From Rhabdophis nuchalis (Eukaryota > Chordata > Lepidosauria > Squamata > Natricidae), in contig CM077648.1 of the NCBI GenBank assembly GCA_039707465.1, positions 24,180,119 to 24,244,118 on the forward strand: a DNA stretch of 64,000 nucleotides. Direction: 5' to 3'. How positions within the stretch are numbered: the first letter of the stretch is position 1; the number at the start of each line of letters is the position of its first letter. The notes beneath the pieces were generated by a model. It saw only the letters and a list, made by a program, of their open reading frames with translations, ran no database searches and was not told the DNA's origin. Position numbers and translations under genes: made by a program. Below, piece after piece: positions 52,655 to 64,000 of the stretch.

Positions 52655-55600
52655 TACCAAAGGTCCCCTTGGAGACTTTGTCCTTCTGCTTGTCTAATAT
52701 TCTTTAACAATAAGCTTTAGCTACAGCTACTCAGGGATGAGAAGCATATGTGTTAGGGGCAAGCACAGGGCAAAGTAGACATTCTTCTAATCTGCGGAGT
52801 GAACAAACTAAGGTTGGTACATGTCTTCTTGGATAAAAGAATAGAAGGGATCACCCACCTCTCTGTTCATAACTAAAGACCTCCTGATTCACCAAGCAAA
52901 ACCCATAATATTACCAAGCATGCATGTGCATTTAAAATATGAATTTTAACATCAACATAATTCATGCATACACGCATACAGGCAGAAATAAATTTATAGT
53001 GCACGTAATTTGACTTTGACCCATTATACTAAGAACTTAGGTCAGCTTTAGATTGCTGAAAGCTTTGGGGATTGGTGTATATAGATTTTCACAATGGCCC
53101 CAAACCAAAGATTTACAAGATTTATTATTTACAATAATATTTGGTATTATTCATAGTATAGCAGTGAATTCATTAGTAACCCAGACACTTGATAAGTACA
53201 AAGTATAAAGTAGACGGTTTTTTTCCTACATTTTCTTTTCTTAGTTTGCATTTTTAATTATTTAATTTACTTTTAAAAATATTTAATATTAAAGATGTTT
53301 TGTTAATAGGGTATGCACAATTTTTTTTTAAAAGATGCAAGTCCAATCATGTGTTTCCCATGCACAATAGATTGCTGAAATCAGAAAAGCATCAGCACTA
53401 ATTTTCACTAGGATTTCTAACTGATTAGAGAATAGAAGTTGAATGCAGTTTGTGAAATGACCAAAAATACTTCTGCAATTTTTTGGTTCAAATCTGGGTT
53501 TTGAGTTCTAATTCTCTAGTACTAAGAGAACTTAAGTATAATCTTAAGAATTCTGCAGCATAATTAACACAGTTTCAAGTATAACATGGCATGGACACAT
53601 TCCATGCTTTCTCATATTCTAGTTAGCTGTGCCTATGATCCATTAATCCCGACCCCTGATTTGGCATATCTCTTTCTCGTCTTCCTTTTTACATTTCTAT
53701 TCCACCAAATTCTCCCAGTCATATTACTTCTTCATTCTGGTTTTAGTCTCTAACCATTCTTAGTCACTGATATTTTAAAATTGCAATTCAACTGTACTCT
53801 GAATCTGTGAATTAACTGTCACTTTCTTCAGAATCTTGTAAATTCTATTATTGTTTTTGCTTTTCCAGACAGAGTCGGAAATAGCTGCCATGAATAATAG
53901 GGGATGAGAAACGAGTTTTTACAAGCCAAACTGTTACATCAGAATGCCTTTCTAGATCTTCAGGAACACCCATATATCATACAAGATATCCAACAAGAAA
54001 ATCTGCATCTGGATTTGGACATCAACTTTGATGTCATCATTGTATAGAAAATGGGTCAACTTTTTTCAGCTGGTGGGCTCATTTGAAATATGGAGACCAT
54101 GTAGTGAATTCTCTCACAAAATGGATGTTGGGGAGAAATTGCCCATTTATAAAATGGCTCCCTGGTGGAGCATTAACTGTGATAAAGTATTGATTTATGA
54201 GAATGCTATCTATCATTTCTTCTAGCTTCCTGTTCTTCTGCAAATTTCTCCTGATTAATTGTTTTATTTAGGTAGATAAACACATTTCCAGACTTAACAC
54301 TGCAGCACAGTAGTTATCATTTATATATTATATTACCCCTTTGGCGCTCAGAGGAATTCTTGGAAATAAAAATGATTCTGGAGGTTGTTTTTGTTCTTTA
54401 TTTTCAAACTAAAAACATCTCTTTTAATTGTTAAAAAACAGAAGAGGCATGGAAACTGGTGAAGCATTGAAGTGAGTACTGAATAGTCTCATAAACTACA
54501 TTGGGAATCACAATTATTAGAGTTAACCAATGATAGTGAATTGGGAAAGCGGAGAGGACTTGAAGAAAAATCATGACATCTTCTCAGCCCTTCTCAAAAA
54601 ATAAGAAAAATGCACACCTTTTCCCCATCTTGATGGGAAAGTAAAATTAGAAATTAACAACTGTAACCAATATTTATCATTAATATTTCTCCTTCTCCTC
54701 TTCCTTTTCCTTTTCCTCCTCCCCTTCCCAGAAATTTAAATTCTTACATTGTTAAAAAAAAATTAATGCATTTAAATGTAATTTAATGTTTTATTGGCTA
54801 ATCTCCAATCAACAATACAGTGAGCACTAATAGTGAATTGTGGTAATTCTGTTGTCAACAGATATTATACTTCTGTACTAATTCACTTTTTTTCTTTTTC
54901 CCTTTTGCTTGCTTGTGCACTCTTTTTAAAAAACGAATCATTCTGTTATGAAATAATATTTTTGCAACAGTTTCCCAGATATTCAGGCTTCCTAGGACCC
55001 AATTCAATCCTTTCAATCCAATGACCAAGTACATGTATTATTACCTGATCCACTACGTAGTTGAAGGAATCTCATCTTGACTCAGTTTTTTATTCTTCCA
55101 GCCTTAAACTCATTTCATTTCTGCACCAGCGTACTAGTTTTTTTCTAAAGAAACCAGTTGAAAGTATATAAGCAGTTTTCTGCACTACTTTTGATATACA
55201 CTATTGTATCTATGTTTTCTAATCCCCATATTTAGTGCAAATATTTTCCTTGATATAGCACATTTTTGCATTTTATTTTCGTACTCTTCTAATATATGGC
55301 TAGTTGTTAAATCTGTTCTTGTTTTGCATTGAGAGACCTGCATCACAAACCTTCAGTGTAACTACTGAGTTACATTTTTGTTAGCCTGCTGGTTTGAAAA
55401 GTGAGCATTTGGTGATGTGAACGTAAGCAATTGCTCCCCTATCCCTAATCCCAGCTGCTGAGCTAGAAGCCATTGTGCCATCTCTTGTGTGCTGTATTAG
55501 TGATGCTTGAGTACCCCTGAAAACAGGGCAGCCATTCTTTTTTTTTCTAATAAGCTGCCCCAATGATGCAGAGAGTAAAACATCTGGGACTGGAAACTGC

Positions 55601-55726
55601 AAAAGATAAGAATCTCCTTAACAATTTTTCTCAAAATTGTCCTGATGGGGACAGTTCCTAATCAGGACAGGTGAGGAAACTTCAACTATCTGTGCAGAAT
55701 TTCTCAAATCACACTCATTCTCAGAG
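52655..55726. other. 3 kb of AT-rich unique sequence
   Basis: No repeat terminus, RNA gene or coding motif recognised on either strand. A frame at 54028-54225 shows nothing familiar. This is the longest featureless stretch in the window. Confidence 0.4.
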
Positions 55727-56011
55727 TTAATAGAATAACAGAGTTGGAAGAGACCTTGGAGGTCTTCTAGTCTAACCGTCTGCTCAATCAGGAGACCCTA
55801 TACAATTTGAGACAAGTGGCTGTCCAGTCTTTTCTTAAAAACCTCCAGTGATGGAGCACCCACAACTTATGAAGGCAAGCTGTCCTACTGGTTAATTGTT
55901 CTCGCCCTCTTTTGTCTAGACTACACATATCCAATTCTTACAGCTGTTCGTATATGTTTTAGTCTCCAGTCCCCTAATCATCTTTGTCACTCTTCTCTGC
56001 ACTCTTTCCAG
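55727..56011 (-). mobile_element. CR1 LINE 3' end, first of a tandem pair (antisense)
   Basis: 'acagagttggaagagacctt', 'ggaggtcttctagtctaacc' and further 3'-region words such as 'agtctccagtcccctaatca' are CR1 3' UTR in reverse complement. It is truncated at the 5' end, where a second CR1 tail starts. Confidence 0.88.
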
Positions 56012-56446
56012 AATAACAGAGATAATAGAATAACAGAGTTGGAAGAGACTGGGAGGTCTTCTTGTCTAATGGTCTGCTCAAGCAGGAAACTCTATACCAT
56101 TTTAGACAACTGGTTGTCCAATATTTTCTTTAAAATTTCCAATGTTGGAGCACCCACAACTTCTGGAAGCAAGTCGTTCTACTGATTAATTGTTCTGTAG
56201 GAAATTTCTCTTTAGTTCTACATTGGTTCTCTCCTTGATTAGATTCCATCCATAGTTTCTTGTCCTCCCTTCAGAAGCTTTGCAGTATAGGATGACCCTC
56301 TCTTCTTTGTGGTAGCTCCTTAGATATTGGAACACTGCTACCATATCACCCCTAGTCCTCTTGTTTTATTAGACTAGAAATACCCAATTCCTGCAACCAT
56401 TCTTGAAAACTAAACATTCCTGCAACCATTCTTGAAAACTAAAGGT
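56012..56446 (-). mobile_element. CR1 LINE 3' end, second of a tandem pair (antisense)
   Basis: Repeats the same CR1 terminus ('ataatagaataacagagttg') immediately after the first and extends further 5' ('ccatatcacccctagtcctc'). Its end carries a 28-bp direct duplication (56387-56443). Confidence 0.88.
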
Positions 56447-58025
56447 TGCTCTACATGGGATGATGTGAAAGCCTTGTCCACAACCTCTTCTTCACCTGTA
56501 AAGGACTTCACAGTTAGTAAGGGGAATAGTTCTTTATCTCAATCCACATAGACTGGCTGGATCCTTAATATATTTGGAGAGGAATTGTTTCTAGCCTCAA
56601 CCTTTCTTTCTGAAGGTTGTGTTGCAATACCTTTGGTTTCACAGAAATGCAGCTCTTTTTTATGGAAGCTCATTTCATTATTCAGTGAACCCTTTTGCTG
56701 ACCCTTGGATCCCTCTATATAATTTATGTTTCCTGATATAATTCAACAGCCCCAGCTTCTGATTTATGTGCTTCATTTCTAAATTTGAGCATTTGGTTAC
56801 AAATGCATGTTTCTCCCCTTGGTGATTTATGTACTTTCACCCAAAATGTATGTTCTCTGCTGCAATATATGCATTCCTATTATGCCTCTGATGACACCTT
56901 TCCTGGGAAGAAGGTGAGAGAACCCAGCCTGGGGCCAAGTCCTGAGGTTAATTGCAATCAATTCACCTTCCATGCAATTACACTTTCATCTGCGCTGCCT
57001 GTGAAGTGAGCATGCTTAACATGCTATCAGCAGGGAAGCAAATGTGCCTTTTTCTTCCCCCTCCCTGTGAGCCAATAAAGCCAGCTGAGGTATACGATTA
57101 CATGGGGAGGGGGAGGGAGGATTTTGACTCCCTGCTTTTTAACACGTTCATTGAAAAGGCGCTGAGAATAATTAATTACATCCCCATCAGGCCATTTAGC
57201 GCCAGGCTGATTACTGCACAATTTGGGAACAATATCGAAAATAACAGGTAAATAAATACAAAAAGAGAGGTGACATAACCGTTTGACTAAAATGAGCAGC
57301 TTGCTGTAAAATAGCAGACATGGGGAAGATCTGCTTGTGTTTTTTTATGGAAGAATTTGGGGAGAAATCTTAGCATCCATTTCCCCACAGGGCTGTTCTA
57401 TGATGATTTTCCTACTCATCTTTCCTTTCTTTCTTATATTAAATAGTATCCATATTAAGAAAATGTTTCAGGTTCTATTGACTTTGCTTTTGGGGGTGGG
57501 GGTGGGGTTGCAGCTGAAAGTGGGGTTTTGCAATGGCTATCTGAGCATTTCCTTATTTTATCCCAAACCTGGATAAGAAATCAGAATTTAATGCAGTGAA
57601 CAAAAAGTCCACCAAAATTCTCCATCAAGCTTCAGGACAAAGAATTTCACTCCAGAATTTCCAGGCAGTTGGACTCATTATTATTTCAGATATCATTAGT
57701 GAAACACCTGCCAAGCACTGGATGAAATAGATGCTTTGCAATTATGAAATGATTATGAATATCTTATTTTTGCAAAAAAAATATTTATAATAATGTTACC
57801 AAATGTAAAATCCCATGGAAATCTTCTGAAGGAGGAAGAGGAATATTCCTAAAATAGATGATTTCCCAATTTTTCTTTCTTGCAACTATCATTGCAATCA
57901 TGTGATGTAGCTTTATGGAATAGACTGAAATATTTCAACATCTATTTGGTCTACTGGAAAATTTCTTGAGAAAGTTTTTTCCCCCCAGTTATATTTCTGA
58001 ATAGAGAATTATTTTTAAAATATTT
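56447..58025. other. Repeat-poor region, candidate conserved non-coding DNA
   Basis: About 56690-57260 appears constrained: 'gctgagaataattaattaca', 'ccatttagcgccaggctgat' and 'gttaattgcaatcaattcac'. No coding exon could be supported. Confidence 0.4.
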
Positions 58026-58950
58026 GTTTGTTTATCTATCAAATTTATATAGCAGTTCCTCTCACCAAGGGGCATGCACAACCATTGATAAAATGTATAA
58101 AAATAGCAACTTGAAATATTAAAAAAACCTATTAATAAATATTCTAAAAGGTCTAAAATTCAATCAAAGTGAAGGGAGAACAAGAGATGACACCTTTAAC
58201 AATGGAGCCATCTAGATCAGGGGTCTCCAATCTTGACAGCTTTAAGCCTGGCAGACTTCAATTCCCAGAATTCCCCAACCAACAAAGCTGGCTGGGGAAT
58301 TCTGGGAGTTGAAGTCCTCTAGCCTTAAAGTTGCCAAGGTTGGAGACCCCTGATTTAGATGTCTCTAGTTCCATGAGAATTCCAGGTTTGGTTGCATAAC
58401 CTGGTCTTGAGAGATTTGTGGAATATTAAAAGGGATGCACCTAATCTAATTTGGGAGGGGGGATGTTCCATAAGGTGTATACAACAGCAGAAAAGGCATG
58501 TGTATTGGGTACCACCAAATGTGGATCCATAGTGAATCGTACCTGCAGCATGCCTTCTGATGGGGCAGGCTAATATAAGTGAAGAAATGCAGTCTCTCAC
58601 ATCCAATTCCATGAAAGACTTCAAAGGTTAAAACCAGCACCTTGAATTAGACACAAAAGCAAACTAGCAACCAATCCAGCTTTTGGAACAGTGTTGTAAC
58701 ATGCCTTCTTCTAGGAGCACAAATAAGTGCCTGCATGGCTGAGTTTGGTACGAGTTGAAACTTCTGGATACTCTTCAAAGGCAGCTTCAGATTGACTGCG
58801 TTGCAGTAGTTCAATCTAGAGGTTATTAGAGCATGATTGACTGTAGGCAGTGTCTGCTGACCCAAGAATGGGTGCAACAGGTGAACAAGATGAAGCTGAG
58901 CAAAGTCCCTCCAAACTACAAATGCCACCTGTTCATCAAGCAGGAGTCAT
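58026..58950 (-). mobile_element. Old L2-like LINE, 3' part, carrying a MITE
   Basis: The minus strand at 58647-58928 encodes NHALITSRLNYCNAVNLKLP, then HVTTLFQKLDWLLVCF. This is the same segment as the CR1-L3 'SRLDYCN..LHWLPV' but clearly more diverged. Decayed C-terminal and 3' UTR sequence follows to a terminus near 58026. A foldback MITE interrupts it at 58218-58352. Confidence 0.65.
58218..58352. mobile_element. Palindromic hAT MITE, family B (135 bp)
   Basis: The arms begin CAGGGGTCTCCAATC and end GGTTGGAGACCCCTG. The flanks atctagat (58210-58217) and atttagat (58353-58360) match at 7 of 8 positions. The arms have several mismatches, so it is older than 31405. Confidence 0.92.
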
Positions 58951-58960
58951 TAGTCTAGAA

Positions 58961-59257
58961 CAGGGGCTGGCAACATGCGGCTCTGGAGCTACATGCGGCT
59001 CTTTCATCCCTCTGCTCCATCTCCTTGTCACCAATAGGGCTTTCAGTTAGGACAGGTAGAAGAAAAAGGATGCCATGCTAGGAGAAGACTCTATGGTGGG
59101 GGAACTAGACTTCTGGTCTGCAGAGGGAAAAAGATGCCGCACTAGGAGGAGACTCTATGGTGTGGGAACCAGACTTCCAGTCAGCTCCAGAATTGAACTG
59201 GGGGCTTCTGGTTAGGCCCTCTGTGGCTCTTTGAGTGTTTAAGGTTGCTTATCCCTG
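58961..59257. mobile_element. hAT-type MITE, family D, with internal duplication
   Basis: CAGGGGCTGGCAACATGCGG to AAGGTTGCTTATCCCTG. The flanks gtctagaa (58953-58960) and atctagaa (59258-59265) match at 7 of 8 positions. A ~56-bp internal unit containing 'gactctatggtg' and 'agacttc' is present twice. Confidence 0.88.
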
Positions 59258-59265
59258 ATCTAGAA

Positions 59266-60025
59266 GGACCCTCTTCCAAAGTGGCATATATGCATATGAA
59301 AAATATGCATATATTTTGAAGCATGTGAGAATAGATTAATAAATATAAGTATATTTATTCAAGCAATTAGAATACATTGATAGCTTTGGTAGGGGCTCCA
59401 GAAGTCTAATCTAAGGCATTCTATGGTGACCTATGATACTTTGGCCTCAGGTTTACAACCCTGTTTCAGTACATGGTCTAGGCCTAGGTTATCAAGTCTC
59501 CACTTTCAAAGTCCCTCTGATATTCTTTTAAAATATTGAACCAATGTGTGTGCCGAAGGAGCTGAAACCTTATGATCAGATCACATGTTAAAAGTTGTCA
59601 CATAGATCTCATGGTATAGGCTCCCTCTACTTTAGAGATGAAAATATATCAGAACAATTATTACATCTCAATTGAACCATCTTAATGCCACCTTCCTTTC
59701 TTCCTGTTCTTACATTTTCAATTTCATCCTATCCATCCCTTCCTCCACCGAGTTCCAATGGAACTCTACACAAATAATTAAATGGGGACGAAACTTCGCG
59801 CTATGCTGGGAAATCTGTGTCTGTCTTCCAAAGGCTGTATGTGTTTAAAGAAAAAGCAATTACGGAACGAGACATAGCTGCTTCATTCATTCAAGAATGC
59901 AGAATTGTATAGATATTGATTCATATTACTTGTCTGTCTTGATTTTGCCCAATGCTGCAACACTCAGGGACTTAGATGGAGGGAGCACCAGGGAGACAAA
60001 GAAAAGTTCATTTTAAATATGATTT
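59266..60025. other. Unique sequence, nothing recognised
   Basis: No element termini or coding motif. Confidence 0.35.
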
Positions 60026-60346
60026 GGTAAAGGTAAAGTTTCCCCCGCATATACGTGCTAGTCATTTCCGGCTCTATGGGGCAGTGCTCATCTCCATTTC
60101 TAAGCCGAAGAGCCAGCACTGTCCGAAGACATCTCCGTGGTCATGTGGCTGGCATGACTAAATGCCTAAGGCGCACGGAACTCTGTTACCTTCCCACCAA
60201 AGTGGTCCCTATTTTTCTACTTGCATTTTTATATGCTTTCCAACGGCTAGGTTGGCAGAAGCTGGGACAAATAACAGGAGGTCATTCTGTTAGGTGGCGC
60301 TAGGGATTCGAACCACCAAACTGCCGACCTTCTGATAGGCAAGCTC
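60026..60346 (-). mobile_element. tRNA-derived snake SINE (antisense)
   Basis: Full-length family member with 'ggtaaaggtaaagtttcccc', body 'accttcccaccaaagtggtc' and B box 'gggattcgaaccaccaaac'. Confidence 0.88.
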
Positions 60347-61249
60347 CTATCAGGGGAAAGGGTTAAAGATATTTCTGTTCTTGAATCTTTCCTCATGCAA
60401 ATCAGCAGCCTTTATCAATGGATGCAGTGCATTTAGAATCTGGATAATAATCTGAAATAACCTAGAATAACATGCCATTTGAATCTGAGGCGAAGAAGCA
60501 GATAATTGAACTCTAATGTATGGGAGAGATTTACTGATAATATATGAATCCACAAGGTCAAAGATAAGAAATTCTTCTGGTTTTTTTTTTTTTTTTAGCT
60601 CTGCTAAAAACAAGGGAAATGCACATCTCCTATCAGTAGCTTCCTTCATACAATAAAAATTCAAAAGCTGTTTTACCAGTTTGCTGTCTTTACTTGTCAA
60701 CACCAGGATACGCGCAGAGGGCAATCCCAGGGTATCTCGGTCACTGATCTTGGTTAGACATTTAGTGCTTTTAACCGGTTGTCTTTTTTCTCAACAACGG
60801 CACAATATCCATTAAAGATGATTGGATGTTGTCTGCATAATCCACTTTACTGGAATAATAGACCGCCATAAACGTACCTTAGATTATCGACTGTCTTCCA
60901 GCTTGCTTCAATCACTGAGATTGTAAAAACATATGGGACGTTTCTGTGTTGTTAGGTGCAGTGCCTTTTATCGCAGAGGACACAAAGGCAGGAATGTGCA
61001 GGTGGTTTCCCATTCAGCTTCTGAGCAGCTCAGGCCTGCTTAGTTTCAACAAGGTGAATCATATAGGCTGAGACCATGCCCATAAAAAGGTGAAGCAAGC
61101 TCATCCAGGATGTTTACCCATGCCAGAATATCTGATTGTGTCAATAAGCCCGGTTGCATTAATATGAATACCTTTTACATAAAGCCTTATTGATGGTCAT
61201 AGCAATAACAATTGCATTTAGACTTAGCTACTGCTTCACAGTGCTTTTT
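60347..61249. other. Repeat-poor region, possible conserved segment
   Basis: About 60700-61200 lacks repeat signature and may be constrained. The minus-strand frame 60350-60724 has no known domain and contains a poly-Lys run from a homopolymer. Confidence 0.3.
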
Positions 61250-61475
61250 GTTGTTGTTAGTTGCGAAGTTGTGTCCGACCCATTGTGACCCCACAGACAA
61301 TGTTCCTCCAGGCCTTCCTGTTCTCTAACATCCCCTGGAGCCCATTTAAGCTCACGCCGACTGCTTCGGTGAGTTCATCTAGCCACCTTTTACACTTGTA
61401 GATAGATTGGAAGCTCCCTTCACTTACTCCTATCAGAAGGATTTGGTGGCATGTTTTATTCCCAATGCCTTCTGT
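61250..61475 (-). mobile_element. BovB LINE 3' end (antisense)
   Basis: 'ttgttgttgttagttgcgaa' begins the reversed BovB terminus. The minus strand encodes KRWLDELTEAVGVSLNGLQG, then MLENRKAWRNIVCGV. The 5' part beyond ~61400 is less certain. Confidence 0.85.
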
Positions 61476-61523
61476 CCCCCTTCGTCTCCTAATCATCCCT
61501 CCCCTTTTCCTTATGTCTGGTAA

Positions 61524-61594
61524 AATGAATGAATGAATGAATGAATGAATGAATGAATGAATGAATGAATGAATGAATGAATGAATGAATGAAT
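61524..61594. repeat. (AATG)n microsatellite
   Basis: About 17 uninterrupted ATGA/GAAT units. The minus-strand SFIHSFIH repeats are translation artefacts. Confidence 0.95.
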
Positions 61595-62511
61595 ATAGAG
61601 CCTTGTCAGTGAAACACCTAGAGGAGAAAGGGAGGGGGGCATTCTCCAAAAGAATGCCCAAGCGAACAAACAGTTAATGCCATAAACATCTCTCTGCTCA
61701 GCCCTGCTCTCTTTACATGAAGCTTGGGAAGTATTTTTCTGAACTGCCTGTAAAAAAAAAAAAGGCCATGTAGAGCCAAGGGATTGAGGGAGTTGGACTC
61801 CAGGAAGGCCCAAGATTGTTGTGCTTCCCAGAAAGGTTGAGTCCTACTCCCCCACCTGCTTTAATGAGAATGCATTAAGCCTTTTTCTTAACAGCTCTGG
61901 TGCTTCCCCCTCCCCCCCCCTTTCCTGCAAAAAAGCCATTGAGCTGCATCTCGTGATGCAGACTGGTGTTTTGGAGTGTGTGAGATATATTTATGTATAA
62001 TAGGAAGGAGAGATGCCTTTTTAGACAGCGCAGACAGGCTCTCCTTCCTGCACAGCAGGAACTGAAGTGGGTCTACTTCTGCAGAAAGTAAATGCATGTT
62101 TGTTGGGCTTTGTCCCTCCTCCCCCACAGCCTTCCCTACCAGTACAATTTCCCCTTTCTTGCTTTTCTTTACAAAAGCACCTCTATAGTCTTTTGGTGGT
62201 AGATACCGGCAGCCTCTGGATCTGCAGACCACACACATAACAAATGTGCAAATATAAATCCCCACACAGTTGTTTATGCTCTTGCATTTTATTCCCAGAA
62301 ACACCGAACTCTACAGCATCCTAAGAAGTAATAGTAGCAATAGTAGTATTGGAAATCATAATATACTATGAAAATTAAACTATTTTTTGTGCTGCTATCT
62401 AAAGATGAATATTAAATAGGTGTAATGGATCACCACTCCCCACACCAAACGTGTGGATATGGAAATTTCATGTGACTTCTTATTAAGTAGTCCAGTTTAT
62501 TCCTTCATTTT
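61595..62511. other. Unique sequence, nothing recognised
   Basis: Poly-C stretch near 61908-61920. A minus-strand frame at 61888-62304 has no known motif. Confidence 0.35.
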
Positions 62512-62515
62512 ATCC

Positions 62516-63299
62516 TGTAGGAAGTTAAAACCCACTCCTCTCCTAGAAAATGAAATATTTTAGGAAATATTCAAAAGGCAGAATATTTCCCTAAAAAGAA
62601 AAGTTGAAACTCAGAGAGGCAGAAACTCTGCCCCCCATATTTGTAACATGGCCATTAAGGCCTAAGCCAGAGAAACATGTTTTTAGGCAGGAAACAGACT
62701 CACTCTTAATAGCTCCCCCCACCTTTGTCAATGAGCCTTTAAAGCCTGAGCCAGCCTATTCTACACAACCAAGATCTACTCCTTCTCATTGTCCTTCGTT
62801 GCACCACCCACCAAGTTTCAACCAAATTTAGCACACAATCTACAACATTAGCTAAAACACCCCCCCAACCCCGGGAGTCTGACAACCAATCAAAATACTT
62901 ACACAGGAACAGGGCCCCAGAAAGAGCATAAAACCCAGACTCTCAGATTCTTTATTTATTTATTTTTATTTTAATCACATTTATATCCCGCCCTTCTCCA
63001 CAAAGGACCCAGGGCGGCGCACAGGAATTTAAAACATACAAAACAATAAATACAAAATTTAAAAACATATTAAATTATAATCCTATGCTAAAATCCAATT
63101 TTAAAATCCCCAATTTAAAACTATCTAAAAAATAGTCCCCACAGGAGGTTAGGCTAGGCCGGCTTGCTGAAAAAGATGTGTCTTTAGACACTGGCAGAAG
63201 AGGCTGCTTTTTTATGCTCAAGAACTCAAGCCATGTGATCCTGACCACCATTAAACCATCTTTCCAAGCAGCCTCCATGTTTGAACATTTCTTCCAACA
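62516..63299 (+). mobile_element. Solo LTR-like element, family 1, split by a LINE
   Basis: TGTAGGAAGTTAAAACC to ATTTCTTCCAACA, with the 4-bp duplication atcc (62512-62515, 63300-63303). CCAAT at about 62886 and a TATA-like 'gcataaaaccc' at about 62918 form a U3-like promoter. A CR1-L3 fragment occupies 62949-63205. Without it the element is ~530 bp. It is homologous to 7927-8495. Confidence 0.75.
62949..63205 (-). mobile_element. CR1-L3/L2-like LINE 3' end (antisense), inside an LTR
   Basis: Reads 'gccctgggtcctttgtggag' on the minus strand with an A/T-rich tail at the left. The rightmost part encodes only the last codons of RT. It closely resembles 41948-42190. Confidence 0.88.
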
Positions 63300-63526
63300 A
63301 TCCATAAAATTATTCAAGACTTCTGTGAACCCCAAAAGCCTCCGTGGTGGCAAGCAAAAAAACAACAACGGGAGGAGGGGGGTCTTTGTTGTACCATTAA
63401 TGCATAATGCTCTCTACCCTGAGATGGAGATTTATCAAAGTTGGTTGGTATCACCAAAAGTTTTGTTTTGCTTTGCTTGCTGAAGGTAAATCTGACTTTG
63501 AATAATAAAGTAAAGCAAAGTAAAGA

Positions 63527-63715
63527 TATAGAGCTAGAAACTATGAGTTCTAGTCCTGCCTTAGGCACAATGCCAGCTGGGTGACCGTGGGCCAGTAATT
63601 GACTCTCAGCCCTAGGAAGGAGGCAATAGTAAACCACTTCTGAAAAATGTTGCCAAGAAAACTTCAGGAACTTGTCGAAGCGATTTCAGAGAATTGGACA
63701 AGACTGAACAGAAGA
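63527..63715 (+). mobile_element. Sauria-type SINE with BovB-like tail, 5'-truncated
   Basis: 'gctagaaactatgagttcta', 'ctgggtgaccgtgggccagt' and the tail 'gccaagaaaacttcaggaac' then 'ttggacaagactgaac' match the SINE at 51797 with its BovB-related end. Confidence 0.85.
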
Positions 63716-63721
63716 GGAAAA

Positions 63722-64000
63722 GACCTTCCCCCCGATATTAGGACAACCACGGACCTCCGCTCCTTCCGCTTAAAATTAAAGACACACTTTTTTCGCCTGG
63801 CCGGCCTTGGGTAGTCTCTTTTTAGGTTAGGGGTTTTTAGGGGTAATTTTTAGTTTAGTATATGGGTTTTAGCGCAGGAATTATTTAATTTATTTTTAAT
63901 TTTGTAGTTTGTATTTTGTAGTTTGTTCTTTGTATTTTTAAATTGCCTGTGCCCCGCCTCGAGTCCCCTTGGGGAGAGAGAGCGGGTTATAAAAATAAAT
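63722..64000 (+). mobile_element. CR1-L3/L2-like LINE 3' end, running off the window
   Basis: Starts in 'gaccttccccccgatattag' (the LPPDIRTT segment), continues through the short C-terminus to a stop, a 3' UTR with 'gggttttagcgcaggaatta' and the hairpin 'cgcctcgagtccccttgggg'. The tail continues past the window edge. Confidence 0.88.

Noticed and set aside
60350..60724. 124-codon minus-strand frame
   Set aside because: Contains a homopolymer-encoded poly-Lys run and no known domain.
61257..61661. SFIHSFIH repeat protein
   Set aside because: Translation of an (AATG)n microsatellite joined to a BovB remnant.
1..64000. Snake venom toxin or endogenous retrovirus coding genes
   Set aside because: I looked for cysteine-rich secreted exons and for gag, pol or env motifs other than LINE RT, and found none. 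The LTRs are solitary.

Overview
This 64 kb window is vertebrate nuclear DNA, almost certainly from a squamate and most likely an advanced snake. The evidence is the mobile-element content. There are BovB LINE 3' ends, tRNA-derived SINEs of Sauria-SINE type (some with BovB-like tails), and CR1 and CR1-L3/L2-like LINEs. One CR1 ends in a long pentanucleotide array and others in short ones, which matches the microsatellite seeding described for snake CR1 elements. Several hAT-type MITE families are also present. No resident host protein-coding gene, rRNA, free-standing tRNA gene, CRISPR array or bacterial-style operon can be supported, so the window reads as an intergenic or intronic stretch of a repeat-rich genome.

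Layout. 0-9 kb is a mosaic of MITEs, SINEs and LINE remnants: an R4-like LINE at 2757-3830, BovB at 6521-7044 inside an older L2-like LINE, and an LTR at 7927-8495. 9-15 kb is mostly unique sequence with an old LINE at 13183-13990. 15.5-18.3 kb holds a CR1-L3 fragment, a solo LTR and MITEs. 19.9-20.7 kb holds a SINE carrying a hAT-like element with a captured host exon. 22-28 kb has foldback MITEs, an LTR, a Tc1 remnant and a CR1-L3 fragment. 28-35 kb has nested insertions and microsatellites. 35-44 kb is comparatively repeat-poor, with stretches that look like conserved non-coding DNA. 44.5-46.5 kb carries the best coding potential, a reverse transcriptase of a CR1-L3/L2-type LINE broken by one stop and one frameshift. 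47-53 kb and 55-64 kb are again nested repeats, with quiet stretches at 52.7-55.7, 56.5-58.0 and 60.3-61.2 kb.

Most interesting content. (1) At 20218-20705 a hAT-like element with an 8-bp target duplication carries the 5' UTR, start codon, 55 codons and splice donor of a host gene that I recognise as RAVER2-like exon 1. (2) A ~0.55 kb TG...CA LTR-like family has two copies (7927-8495 and 62516-63299), each with a 4-bp target duplication. (3) Several nested insertions can be reconstructed to the base from target duplications, including LINE-in-MITE-in-SINE at 51797-52654. (4) There are near-perfect palindromic 135-bp hAT MITEs. Family names come from recognition, not from a database search. 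Low-scoring calls are given as such.
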